Positions 9,090 through 17,433 are shown, counted from the stretch's first letter. The stretch is 64,000 bases of DNA from JAIBBG01 sp040381475 (GCA_040381475.1 JBEIHH010000001.1:1-64000); one strand, 5' to 3'. Notes: generated from the letters alone by a model not told the origin. Numbers and translations: made by a program.

Positions 9090-10073
9090 TTACTTGTGTT
9101 TGCTGTGGCGGCGTTGTTTGATCATGCCGCCTTTGGTGTCCCTGACTGGTGTCATAACGACAAAGGAATTGGGGTCTATTTTCTCGATTTCAATATTTAG
9201 CTTACTGATTTCCAGTCGTGTAATTACGGTGTAAACGATGTCTACTTCGATTGTTTCTCCCATTTTTCCATACCCTCTTTTACCGCTGTAAATGGTGACT
9301 CCCCGACCGAGCTTTTGAATGATCATTTCTCGTATCTCTGCACAATGAGGCGAAATAATCGTAACACCGGTGTATTCCTCGATACCCTCAATCACAAAAT
9401 CAACAGTCTTGTATGCTGCGAGATAGGTGATCATACTGTACAACGCGGACTCAATAGTCAGAACCCAGGCAGCAATACCGAAGATGACTATGTTCAGAAT
9501 CATAATGATGTCACCAAGTGTCGCACCGCTTCTTCTGCTGACAAATAGAGCCAATACTTCAGTGCCATCAAGCACAGAGCCTCCACGAACTGCAAGTCCG
9601 ATACCAGCTCCAAGAAAAAATCCGCCAAAAACAGCAACAAGCAATTTGTCATGGGTCACTTCCGGAAATTCTATAGTACCTACAACAAACGCCAGCGCTA
9701 CAATGGCCATGACCGTTTTGCCTGCAAAAACTTTTCCGCCAATGCGAAATGCCATGAATATGAATGGAATATTAATAAGTGGAAGCCAGATAAAAAGTGG
9801 CATACCGCTCAGTTTGGCGCTTAGCAGCGCGATGCCTGTAGCTCCTCCATCAATAAAACTGTTGGGTAGTAAAAAACTCTCTAACCCAAAAGCAGCACTC
9901 ATCACCCCAAGCAGAATGAGTACCACGTCCTTCATATGATGAATTATATTCAGTTTGAAAGCCCTGAAGGCCTTCGCAAATCTGAACGGACTGATATCTT
10001 CGGGATGATCTGCAGGTAGGTCAGACTGCACTAAAATATTCTTGTATACAATTTCTTTTATCCTCTTTTTCAT
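9090..10073 (-). CDS. YitT family membrane protein (DUF161 + DUF2179)
   Basis: A ~327-residue membrane protein. Five or six hydrophobic segments (~50-230) carry the YitT signature (GLESFLLPNSFIDGGATGIAL and GSVLDGTEVLAL). A cytosolic C-terminal DUF2179 domain (~245-320: GVTIYSGKRGYGKMGE, VVMTPVRDTKGG) follows. The molecular role of the family is not settled; a transporter-like role is often assumed. The N-terminal ~45 residues before the first TM are longer than in Bacillus YitT. The frame opens GTG ATG AAA; the ATG at 10073 is preferred. A perfect -7 promoter element ends only 7 nt before that ATG. Confidence 0.85.
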   Translation of the reverse strand: MKKRIKEIVYKNILVQSDLPADHPEDISPFRFAKAFRAFKLNIIHHMKDVVLILLGVMSAAFGLESFLLPNSFIDGGATGIALLSAKLSGMPLFIWLPLINIPFIFMAFRIGGKVFAGKTVMAIVALAFVVGTIEFPEVTHDKLLVAVFGGFFLGAGIGLAVRGGSVLDGTEVLALFVSRRSGATLGDIIMILNIVIFGIAAWVLTIESALYSMITYLAAYKTVDFVIEGIEEYTGVTIISPHCAEIREMIIQKLGRGVTIYSGKRGYGKMGETIEVDIVYTVITRLEISKLNIEIEKIDPNSFVVMTPVRDTKGGMIKQRRHSKHK

Positions 10074-10080
10074 CACCGAT

Positions 10081-10088
10081 CAAATCTA
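10081..10088 (-). promoter_or_regulatory. -7 element (TAGATTTG) before the YitT gene
   Basis: TAGATTTG matches the Bacteroidota -7 consensus TAnnTTTG. It ends 7 nt before the ATG at 10073, so the transcript would begin at or very near the start codon (leaderless). No clear TTTG -33 element sits at the usual distance. Confidence 0.45.
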
Positions 10089-10321
10089 ATGATCTTTTCG
10101 AACAGTGGAAGATGAAATCAATGAATTGAGTCGGAAACATTGGGCGTCAAATTGCTATGAACACATTTTCGGTATCAGAAAGTTACTTTTTAACGAGGTA
10201 TTTTTTTCTTGAATGGTTCGAATTTTAATTGAAAGTGACCTGATAAAAATGCTGGAAATTACATTGGGCAATTTCTTATTTATCCATTCGACAAAAACTT
10301 CGTAAAACGCCGAATTATCCT

Positions 10322-10329
10322 TAGGTTTG
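10322..10329 (+). promoter_or_regulatory. -7 element (TAGGTTTG) before rpoN
   Basis: TAGGTTTG fits TAnnTTTG and ends 7 nt before the rpoN ATG, implying a leaderless or near-leaderless mRNA. The same stretch lies in the loop of a weak inverted repeat (AACGCC at 10306-10311 with GGCGTT at 10331-10336) that abuts the ATG. The rest of the 260-nt gap between yitT and rpoN shows nothing else recognisable. Confidence 0.4.
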
Positions 10330-10336
10330 AGGCGTT

Positions 10337-11797
10337 ATGTTAAAGCAATCTTTACAACAGAAACTACAGGTCAAACTTTCTCCACAGCAAATTCAGCTGA
10401 TGAAAATGTTGCAGATTCCGACGATGGAGCTGGACCAGCGCATTAAAGAGGAGCTGGAATCAAATCCTGCCCTGGAGGAAGGCGCTGATGAAGATAATCA
10501 GTCCGATGATCAATCGGATATGGATCAGCAGGAGGATCAGGACAATGATCAGGACAATGAGAATGATGACATTGATTTATCCGATTACTTCGATGATGAT
10601 ACCGCGGACTACAAACTGAAGTCGAATAACAATTCCTCGGATGATGAAGAAAGGGAAACGCCGCTTGGAGCTGGTAAAACATTTCAGGATTTGCTCTATA
10701 CACAGTTGTCCATGACTGATCTTGACGAAAACGAACGAATCCTGGCCGAATACCTGATTGGCAATCTCGATGAGAATGGATACCTCAGAAGGGAAATCTC
10801 AGCCATTGCCAATGACCTTGCCTTTTCAATGAACATCAGCACTTCTGCGGCTGAACTAGAGGAGGTACTCCGTGTCATACAGGATTTAGATCCGCCCGGA
10901 ATTGGTGCCCGAGATCTGAGAGAATGTCTCCTTATTCAGGTCAGAAGAACCGAAGAACGGGATGCGATTCTGGTTATGGCTGAGCAGATTATTACAAAGT
11001 ACTTTGAAGAATTCACGCGCAAACATTATGAAAAAATTGCAAGACGATTTGATATCACAGAAGAAGAGTTAAAGCCTGCAATTGATTTTATTCTTCACCT
11101 CAATCCGAAGCCCGGTAACAGTATGATGGAATCGTCTCGTACGGTTCAGCACATTGTTCCGGATTTTCTGGTTTCGGTCGAAAACGAAGAGTTGAAATTG
11201 AATCTCAACAGCCGAAATGCCCCTGAATTGCGAATTAGCCGTGAATACAAGGAAATGCTGGAGCATTATGCCAAGACGAAAAATCGCGACAACAAGGAGA
11301 AAGAAGCGATGCTTTTTGTGAAACAAAAAATTGATGGTGCGAAGTGGTTTATTGATGCCATTCAGCAGCGCAATAACACCCTTCTCTTTTGCATGCAGGC
11401 CATCGTTGACTACCAACGAGAATTTTTTCTTTCCGGGGATGAGACCAAGTTGAAACCTATGATTCTGAAGGATATTGCAGATCTGGTCGGTATGGATATT
11501 TCCACCATCAGTCGTGTTGCCAACAGCAAATATGTTCAGACGCCATATTCAACATATTTGCTGAAGTATTTTTTCAGCGAAAGCCTGAGCACAGACGAAG
11601 GTGAAGAGGTGTCGTCAAGAGAAGTGAAACAAATATTGAAAGATGCGATCGAAGCAGAGGCGAAACGAAAACCATTGACAGATGAAAAATTAATGAAGAT
11701 TTTGAATGAAAAGGGATACAATATCGCCCGGCGGACAGTTGCGAAATACCGCGAACAATTGGGTATACCAGTTGCCAGACTCAGAAAGGAATTATAA
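10337..11797 (+). CDS. rpoN: RNA polymerase sigma-54 factor
   Basis: A 486-residue RpoN. It directs core polymerase to -24/-12 promoters that need AAA+ activators. The Gln/Leu-rich activator-binding region is at 1-50 (KLSPQQIQLMKMLQIPTMEL). A very acidic linker at ~50-95 is rich in Asp, Glu and Asn. The core-binding domain follows (~100-320), then the HTH region, and the RpoN box ARRTVAKYREQLGIP near the C-terminus contacts the -24 element. Length is normal. The next gene, a membrane protein, begins 29 nt downstream. No sigma-54 activator gene lies in this window. Confidence 0.97.
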   Translation: MLKQSLQQKLQVKLSPQQIQLMKMLQIPTMELDQRIKEELESNPALEEGADEDNQSDDQSDMDQQEDQDNDQDNENDDIDLSDYFDDDTADYKLKSNNNSSDDEERETPLGAGKTFQDLLYTQLSMTDLDENERILAEYLIGNLDENGYLRREISAIANDLAFSMNISTSAAELEEVLRVIQDLDPPGIGARDLRECLLIQVRRTEERDAILVMAEQIITKYFEEFTRKHYEKIARRFDITEEELKPAIDFILHLNPKPGNSMMESSRTVQHIVPDFLVSVENEELKLNLNSRNAPELRISREYKEMLEHYAKTKNRDNKEKEAMLFVKQKIDGAKWFIDAIQQRNNTLLFCMQAIVDYQREFFLSGDETKLKPMILKDIADLVGMDISTISRVANSKYVQTPYSTYLLKYFFSESLSTDEGEEVSSREVKQILKDAIEAEAKRKPLTDEKLMKILNEKGYNIARRTVAKYREQLGIPVARLRKEL

Positions 11798-11825
11798 GGA
11801 ACTTATAGTTTACTTAACAGAATAG

Positions 11826-12440
11826 ATGTACAGACTCACACAGGTTCTTTCAATTATTTTTCATCCGCTTTGGATGCCGCTGATTATTTATTTGTCTGTT
11901 CGAAAAATTGACCCCTACTACATCGCACCAACCAATGCCGATTATTTTGTCTTTCTTCTTTTGGGCATCAACATTCTTGCACCCGCCATTAGTATGCTGG
12001 TGATGATAAGGTACGGCATGTTGAGCAGTATTGAGTTGAGGAACAGAAAGGAACGTTTTGGACCCTATTTATTGGTCATATTCTATTATTTACTCTCTTA
12101 TATCATGTTGCGTTGGAAAGGCCCATATCTGCCTGACACTGTATTCAGTTTTTTCCTCTCTGTAATACTATCGCTCGTTATCAGTCTTACAATAAATTCC
12201 TTTTGGAAAATTTCGGTACATATGCTGGCGCAGGGTGGTGTTTTTGGCACCCTGCTCGCTCTGAATGTGATCCATCCCAATCTCGACACTTTGTATCCGG
12301 TACTGTCTATTCTAATGGCAGGTATCACTGCTTATTCCAGACTGTATCTGGATGCACACACACATGGTCAGGTGTATGCAGGCTTTTGTCTTGGAGCACT
12401 CGTCAATTGGCTGGTGATATCCAATACCTGGATGATCTGA
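11826..12440 (+). CDS. PAP2-like integral membrane protein, active site degenerate
   Basis: A 204-residue protein with about five or six membrane spans. The C-terminal half recalls the PAP2 phosphatase fold: SRLYLDAHTHGQVYAGFCLG matches the third phosphatase motif (SR-x5-H), and KISVHML sits where PSGH is expected. The Ser-Gly-His of motif 2 is not intact, and motif 1 is only weakly visible (RNRKERFGP). It may be a non-catalytic or diverged lipid phosphatase-like protein. It is 29 nt downstream of rpoN on the same strand and probably shares its transcript. Family assignment is by motif reading only. Confidence 0.6.
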   Translation: MYRLTQVLSIIFHPLWMPLIIYLSVRKIDPYYIAPTNADYFVFLLLGINILAPAISMLVMIRYGMLSSIELRNRKERFGPYLLVIFYYLLSYIMLRWKGPYLPDTVFSFFLSVILSLVISLTINSFWKISVHMLAQGGVFGTLLALNVIHPNLDTLYPVLSILMAGITAYSRLYLDAHTHGQVYAGFCLGALVNWLVISNTWMI

Positions 12441-12504
12441 TTACTTTCTCTCCACACGATGATTTCAACACTTTTTCAAAGGCATCATTTTGATCCTTTC
12501 CTGA

Positions 12505-13533
12505 TCATGCCTTGATGGCGTCGGATTTTGACAATTGAAGTTCCCAGCGCCAGGCATCCTCCAGCGCTTGATCCAAAGTTAACTCGGTTTGCCATTTCAA
12601 AACTTCGGATGATTTTGAAACTTCAGCCCAGACTTTTTCGACATCGCCACTCCGGCGAGGTCCAACCTGATAATTCAGTGGCATCCCCGTAACTCTCATA
12701 AAGGACTTTACTACTTCCATTACACTGTTTCCTTTGCCTTGTCCAAGATTGAAAGCTTCACAAGCTTGGCTTTGACTTGAAAGCCACTCAAGCGATTTCA
12801 CATGGGCTTTGGCAAGGTCTACCACATGAATAAAATCACGTATGCAGGTGCCGTCAGGTGTATCATAATCCTCACCAAAGATGGTCAGTGAAGATCGTTT
12901 GCCCGCTGCGGTTTGAGTGATATATGGTACGAGATTGTTAGGAACTCCATTCGGCAATTCTCCGATTTTACCGCTCGGGTGCGCACCAATCGGATTAAAA
13001 TATCTGAGAAGTGCGCAGCGAAGTGATGGCCATGAATGGTGCACATCATGAATGATTTGCTCACAAATCTGTTTTGTGTATCCATAAGGAGATGTTGCCT
13101 TTTTCATTGGGCAACTTTCCGTTACAGGAAGCTCATCAGGTTGTCCATATACAGTGCAGCTGCTGCTGAAGACCAGATCACGCACGTCAAACTCCTTCAT
13201 GAGATTGAGAATGGTGATCAATGTGTCTAAATTGTTATGATAGTATTTTAAAGGTAGCTCAACGGACTCACCCACCGCTTTAAACGCAGCAAAGTGGATC
13301 ACCGCAACCGGTTTTTCGGTCATGAAAATATCCCGCATTGCGCTTTGATTGGCACAATCGGTCCTGTATAGAACGGGTTGTTCTCCAAGTATTCCGGTAA
13401 TTCCCGACAGAATTCTCTCATCTGTATTCGAGAAATCATCCACAATCACCGGCCTGTAGCCTGCCTGAACCAGCTCAACTGAAGTATGAGACCCGATAAA
13501 ACCCGCTCCTCCTGTTACTATGATGGACTTCAT
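12505..13533 (-). CDS. galE: UDP-glucose 4-epimerase
   Basis: A 342-residue extended short-chain dehydrogenase that interconverts UDP-glucose and UDP-galactose with tightly bound NAD. It has the N-terminal nucleotide-binding motif TGGAGFIGSHT (residues 7-17), the catalytic tyrosine-lysine pair in SPYGYTKQICEQI, and GalE motifs FNPIGAHPSG and PDGTCIRDFIHVVDLA. Length is normal. It supplies galactose units for surface polysaccharide or the Leloir pathway. It stands alone on the minus strand, convergent with the PAP2-like gene (64-nt gap, no clear terminator). Confidence 0.96.
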   Translation of the reverse strand: MKSIIVTGGAGFIGSHTSVELVQAGYRPVIVDDFSNTDERILSGITGILGEQPVLYRTDCANQSAMRDIFMTEKPVAVIHFAAFKAVGESVELPLKYYHNNLDTLITILNLMKEFDVRDLVFSSSCTVYGQPDELPVTESCPMKKATSPYGYTKQICEQIIHDVHHSWPSLRCALLRYFNPIGAHPSGKIGELPNGVPNNLVPYITQTAAGKRSSLTIFGEDYDTPDGTCIRDFIHVVDLAKAHVKSLEWLSSQSQACEAFNLGQGKGNSVMEVVKSFMRVTGMPLNYQVGPRRSGDVEKVWAEVSKSSEVLKWQTELTLDQALEDAWRWELQLSKSDAIKA

Positions 13534-13673
13534 AAAGCCACGAATGTAAAGTGAACATTGAATAAATCAAATCCTTGATGCCTGATTTTGGGCAAACTAG
13601 ATTTTTTTTCAAAAAAAAATGTAACCAAAGGTTTGCTGATGCGGTACAAGCACCAACCTAACTTATTAAACAA

Positions 13674-14048
13674 ATGGCTATTCAGACCACGACCGCGAGG
13701 TATGACCTCTCGTATCTCAATCAAGTATTCCAGGGCAACCGGGAGATGATCAACAACATCATTAACCTGTTTCTGCAGCAAGTTCCGGAGTATGTCCGTG
13801 AAATGGAAGAATGCGTTCGAAAGAATGAGCCTCTTTCATTACATCCCCTCGCTCACAAAGCAAAAAGTTCTGTCTCCATGCTTGGTATCAAGGATATGGA
13901 GAATGATATTCTTCAGATAGAACAAGACAGCAAACACTTACGCAACCTTGATGGATTACCGGGTTTGGTAAAACGTGTGCGGGAGAATTGTCAGGTAGTA
14001 TATAGCCAGCTAAAGGAAGCTATGGAACGATCTTCCTCCAGGGAGTGA
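13674..14048 (+). CDS. Hpt-domain phosphotransfer protein
   Basis: A 124-residue single-domain histidine phosphotransfer protein. Such proteins relay phosphate between hybrid sensor kinases and response regulators. The helical bundle fits in length, and the phospho-accepting His is H61 in LAHKAKSSVSMLG (family pattern AHxLKGSSxxxG). It has no TM or output domain. No kinase or response regulator lies nearby, so it would act in trans. The gene is monocistronic and is followed at once by the first hairpin of the array at 14.05-14.47 kb, which also provides its terminator. Confidence 0.85.
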   Translation: MAIQTTTARYDLSYLNQVFQGNREMINNIINLFLQQVPEYVREMEECVRKNEPLSLHPLAHKAKSSVSMLGIKDMENDILQIEQDSKHLRNLDGLPGLVKRVRENCQVVYSQLKEAMERSSSRE

Positions 14049-14050
14049 CG

Positions 14051-14127
14051 TTCACACAATCGATATAGGGTGGAGGGCCGCCTGATGAACATGTTCATCA
14101 TAGGATTCAGGCGGTTTTCTTTTTATC
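14051..14127 (+). repeat. Hairpin repeat copy 1 (candidate small RNA/terminator)
   Basis: Copy 1 of a four-copy element. It has a leader TTCACACAATCGAT, the conserved box ATAGGGTGGAGG (14065-14076), then the stem CCGCCTGA (14078-14085) / TCAGGCGG (14107-14114) and the tail TTTTCTTTTT. The loop contains the palindrome TGAACATGTTCA. It begins 3 nt after the Hpt stop codon. Confidence 0.75.
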
Positions 14128-14190
14128 TCGGTTTGAATAAACCAAGTAAAATTGGTTTGAAGCGAATTGAATGCGCGTTGATGCGCAAAA

Positions 14191-14250
14191 AAAAATAGGG
14201 TGGAGGACCGCCCGGTAAAGGATAAGAATCCCGAACGGGCGGTTTTCTTT
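14191..14250 (+). repeat. Hairpin repeat copy 2
   Basis: It has the box ATAGGGTGGAGG (14195-14206), then the stem CCGCCCG (14208-14214) / CGGGCGG (14236-14242) and the tail TTTTCTTT. Stem bases differ from copy 1 on both arms so that pairing is kept. A small stem TGCGC/GCGCA (14172-14187) and an A-run precede the box; the TTCACACAATCGAT leader of copies 1 and 3 is absent. Confidence 0.75.
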
Positions 14251-14274
14251 AACATTGGCGGAATGAGCAGTTCA

Positions 14275-14350
14275 TTCACACAATCGATATAGGGTGGAGG
14301 GCCGCCTGATGAATATGTTCAACGTAGGATTCAGGCGGTTTTTCTTTTAC
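14275..14350 (+). repeat. Hairpin repeat copy 3
   Basis: Nearly identical to copy 1, including the leader TTCACACAATCGAT, the box (14289-14300) and the stem CCGCCTGA (14302-14309) / TCAGGCGG (14331-14338) with tail TTTTTCTTTT. The loop differs from copy 1 at several positions (TGAATATGTTCA in place of TGAACATGTTCA), which points to a duplication followed by drift outside the stem and box. Confidence 0.75.
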
Positions 14351-14400
14351 AATGAAGAAACATACATAATATAATGATCTGAGCAGGATCTGATTGATCC

Positions 14401-14468
14401 TCGATACGAATAGGGTGGAGGGCCGTCTGTCATGGGATTTATTCCCTGATGGGCGGTTTTCTTTTTTA
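14401..14468 (+). repeat. Hairpin repeat copy 4
   Basis: It has the box ATAGGGTGGAGG (14410-14421), then a longer stem CCGTCTGTCA (14423-14432) / TGATGGGCGG (14447-14456) that pairs fully with G-T pairs, an inner GGGA/TCCC helix, and the tail TTTTCTTTTTT. Another perfect 6-bp hairpin (AGGATC/GATCCT, 14385-14401) lies directly upstream. It is 49 nt before the DUF4301 start codon. Confidence 0.72.
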
Positions 14469-14516
14469 ATCTATTCCATTTGAGTTTCCGCTTCTATTTT
14501 CGCGGAAAAATCGGAT

Positions 14517-16007
14517 ATGCAATTATCGAAGGAAGATGAAATTGAATTGAGCCGAAGGGGAATGAATATTTATGACCTGATGCAGCTGATTCAGCAGTTT
14601 ACGAAGGACACCAGGCCGGTAAAGCTGGAACGCCCTTGCACTCCTTCTGATGGCATTCTTGTTCCCAATGGAGGTGAATGTCATCGTTTACAAAGGGTCT
14701 TTGAAACGGAATCTTCCAAATATTCCATCGTGAAATTTGTACCCGCTTCAGGTGCTGCGAGTAGAATGTTTAAACACCTGTATAACTATTCCGCAGAAAA
14801 TGTATCCGAACTTACCGAGGAGTTCATTGTCAACTTCAAACATTTTCCTTTCGTAGAGAAACTCAGAATGGCAATGAACCTGAATGGTGTCTCGCTTGAA
14901 CAAACAGTTGATAACAATGACTGGGGGTTGATTTTCGATTATATTCTTACAACAAAGGGTCTTTTTTATGACTCCCAATTGAAGGGCATGGTCACGTTTC
15001 ACAAATACGAAAATGAATCAAGAAATGCTTTTGATGAGCACATCTCTGAAGCAATAAGTTATTGTCGGCAAGCTGATGGTAGTTGCCATCTTCATTTCAC
15101 CATCGCACCTCAACATCTGGATCTTGTTTCAGGGTATATAAAAGATAAACTGAAAGATTTTCCTTATGAAAATGTCGAGGTCAGCTATAGCGTTCAGTCT
15201 GAAAAAAGTGACACGATCGCTCTTTCAAAAGATGATGAACCGGTGCGGGATGAAAGCGGACAATTACTCTTCAGACCAGCAGGTCATGGCGCCCTTATTC
15301 ATAATCTTGAGTCTTTGAATTATGATATCATATTTATCAAAAACATTGATAATGTGACAACGCAAAGCAAGCTTGGGGAATGTTCTTTCTATAAAAAAGT
15401 ACTCGCAGGTTTACTCATCGAATTGAAGCAGAAAATCAACGCCCATCTCGATGCTTTGGAAAAACAAGGTGATGAAAATCTGGATGACGCATTGGAGTTT
15501 ATCCAGGCCTGGTTCCAACCGGGTTTACCGCTTGGCATGTCAAGAGAACAACTCATTCAATATGCAAAGTTGCGGCTTGACCGTCCGTTACGTGTTTGCG
15601 GTATGGTCCGCAATGAAGGAGAACCGGGAGGCGGACCATTCTGGGTAAAAATGCACGGCGGATATCTCAGCAAACAAATTGTAGAAAAGAGCCAGATTGA
15701 TCTGCACGATGTTCAGCAAGCCAAGATACTTGCTTCATCTACACATTTTAATCCTGTAGACATCGTCTGTTGCATCAGGAAGAACAATGGTGAGATTTAC
15801 AAACTGGGCGATTTTATTGACTACAGCGCAGGATTTGTGTCTGAAAAATTTATTCAGGGTCAGGTCATCAAAGCACTTGAATGGCCCGGGTTGTGGAATG
15901 GCTCAATGGCTCTTTGGAATACTGTTTTTGTTGAAGTTCCGATATCAACTTTCAATCCGGTGAAGACCGTCAATGATCTGTTGCGGCCGGGGCATCAGGA
16001 AGTATGA
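14517..16007 (+). CDS. DUF4301 family protein
   Basis: A 496-residue soluble protein matching the DUF4301 family, found mainly in Bacteroidota. Recognised stretches are FVPASGAASRMFKHL (~85-100), RPAGHGALIHNLESL, IFIKNIDNV and VCGMVRNEGEPGGGPFWV. The Gly-rich N-terminal pattern and the internal motifs recall nucleotidyltransferase-type folds, but no activity is established for the family and I do not assign one. It has no signal peptide. It lies downstream of the hairpin array. Its stop overlaps the end of the convergent ABC ATPase gene by 13 nt. Confidence 0.85.
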   Translation: MQLSKEDEIELSRRGMNIYDLMQLIQQFTKDTRPVKLERPCTPSDGILVPNGGECHRLQRVFETESSKYSIVKFVPASGAASRMFKHLYNYSAENVSELTEEFIVNFKHFPFVEKLRMAMNLNGVSLEQTVDNNDWGLIFDYILTTKGLFYDSQLKGMVTFHKYENESRNAFDEHISEAISYCRQADGSCHLHFTIAPQHLDLVSGYIKDKLKDFPYENVEVSYSVQSEKSDTIALSKDDEPVRDESGQLLFRPAGHGALIHNLESLNYDIIFIKNIDNVTTQSKLGECSFYKKVLAGLLIELKQKINAHLDALEKQGDENLDDALEFIQAWFQPGLPLGMSREQLIQYAKLRLDRPLRVCGMVRNEGEPGGGPFWVKMHGGYLSKQIVEKSQIDLHDVQQAKILASSTHFNPVDIVCCIRKNNGEIYKLGDFIDYSAGFVSEKFIQGQVIKALEWPGLWNGSMALWNTVFVEVPISTFNPVKTVNDLLRPGHQEV

Positions 16008-16633
16008 GTTCCTGATTTGTAATTATGAACGTCAATAGATTTTTCACAAAGAAAAGTTTCCTCTGCATCTGAATTGGATGCAACGAACAATGAACGTTGT
16101 CCGATATGTTTGCTCAGCAGTTCCTGAAACCACTTGATTGCCCGGGCGTCAAGATGTGAAACCGGTTCGTCTAAAAGGAGTAATTCTGATTCAGTGAGAA
16201 TCGCGAGCCCAAGTTTCACACGCTGCCTCATTCCGCTTGAGTAGTTTCTCAGTTTTTTATTTCGATGCTGACTGAGCTCTATGTGATCGGCAAACTCGCG
16301 TATCTCTATTTCCTTTTTGAATGTGCGGAACTTGCACCACAAATGAACCTGTTCATCAAGAGTGAGATCATCATACATGCTCAGCAGCGGGGTGCAGAGT
16401 GTAACATGCCGAAATATTTGTTCATACGGAATTTCAGAACCGTTCCTGAACCATCGTGTTTGGCCTTCTGTACTGCCTAGAAATCCACTTAAAATTTGCA
16501 GAACGGTGGATTTACCTGAGCCATTTCCACCGGTAATGGCATATCGCGAGGAAGCATCGAAACGCAAATCCAGGTGACGGAATATCCATTCCCGTCCGAA
16601 TTTTTTACCGATATTTTCAAGATAAATCTCCAG
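15995..16633 (-). CDS. ABC transporter ATP-binding protein (no ATG start)
   Basis: A compact ABC ATPase of ~210 residues. It has Walker A GGNGSGKST, signature YSSGMRQRVKLGLA, Walker B LLLLDEPVSHLD and a switch region FVASNSD in place of the usual His. Homology to ABC subunits extends upstream of the first TTG (16567) to LEIYLENIGKKFGREWIFRHL, so the true start is at a non-ATG codon near 16625-16633 (CTG or ATT); the boundary is uncertain. No permease gene is adjacent. It follows lpxA by about 20 nt and is probably cotranscribed with the lipid A genes. Substrate unknown. Confidence 0.8.
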   Translation of the reverse strand: MEIYLENIGKKFGREWIFRHLDLRFDASSRYAITGGNGSGKSTVLQILSGFLGSTEGQTRWFRNGSEIPYEQIFRHVTLCTPLLSMYDDLTLDEQVHLWCKFRTFKKEIEIREFADHIELSQHRNKKLRNYSSGMRQRVKLGLAILTESELLLLDEPVSHLDARAIKWFQELLSKHIGQRSLFVASNSDAEETFLCEKSIDVHNYKSGTHTS

Positions 16634-16653
16634 AAATGTTTGGTTGAAAACGC

Positions 16654-17433
16654 CTATAAACCCTGAGGACCTCGAATAATGCCTTTGTCGCTTTGTCGGA
16701 TGAATTCCAGGATGGTGGCCTTCTCCGTTGTATTGGGAAGTTCCATTTCGGCTGCATGCATTGCGCGGCTGATGTTGTTGTTGTGAACGTATATCATCCT
16801 GTACACATCTTCTATATGCGCAATTGTCTCGTTTTCGAATCCTCTTCTTCTCAACCCGACCGTATTCACACCAGCGTAGCTTAGAGGCTCTCGGGCTGCT
16901 TTCACATAAGGCGGTACGTTTTTACGCACCAGACTACCTCCTGCTATAAATGAGTGCTGACCAACCTTGATGAATTGTTGTATAGCCACAACTCCTTCTA
17001 CAATGACCCAATCCTCAATTTCAACATGGCCCGCAATATTGGCACTGTTTGCAATGATGCAGTTGTTGCCGACTAACACGTCATGGGCGAGATGTACATA
17101 TGCCATAAGCAAACAGTTCGAACCAACGATGGTTTTGTATCTGTCTTTGGTACCACGATTTAGTGTGCAACACTCACGAATTGTCGTATTGTCTCCAATT
17201 TCAACTGTGGTTACTTCTCCCTCGAATTTCAGATCCTGTGGTATGGCAGAAATGACTGCTCCAGGAAAAATGCGGCAGTTGCGCCCAATACGGGCACCGT
17301 CCATGATCGTCACATTGGGACCGATCCATGTGCCCTCACCAATTTCGACATCTCCATAAATGGCAGTGAAAGGGCCAATTTCTACTTTTTCTGCAATCCG
17401 TGCTTTTGGATCAATGTGTCGAAGGGTACTCAT
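16654..17433 (-). CDS. lpxA: Acyl-ACP--UDP-N-acetylglucosamine O-acyltransferase
   Basis: A 259-residue LpxA that adds the 3-O acyl chain to UDP-GlcNAc, the first step of lipid A synthesis. The N-terminal two thirds is a left-handed beta-helix built of hexapeptide repeats (IGPFTAIYGDVEIGEGTWIG, IGRNCRIFPGAVI). The catalytic His lies in the AYVHLAHDVLVG stretch, and the C-terminal helical domain follows. Length is normal. Its ATG overlaps the end of the lpxC/fabZ gene by 4 nt (coupled translation). Genes for other lipid A steps are not in the window. Confidence 0.96.
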   Translation of the reverse strand: MSTLRHIDPKARIAEKVEIGPFTAIYGDVEIGEGTWIGPNVTIMDGARIGRNCRIFPGAVISAIPQDLKFEGEVTTVEIGDNTTIRECCTLNRGTKDRYKTIVGSNCLLMAYVHLAHDVLVGNNCIIANSANIAGHVEIEDWVIVEGVVAIQQFIKVGQHSFIAGGSLVRKNVPPYVKAAREPLSYAGVNTVGLRRRGFENETIAHIEDVYRMIYVHNNNISRAMHAAEMELPNTTEKATILEFIRQSDKGIIRGPQGL

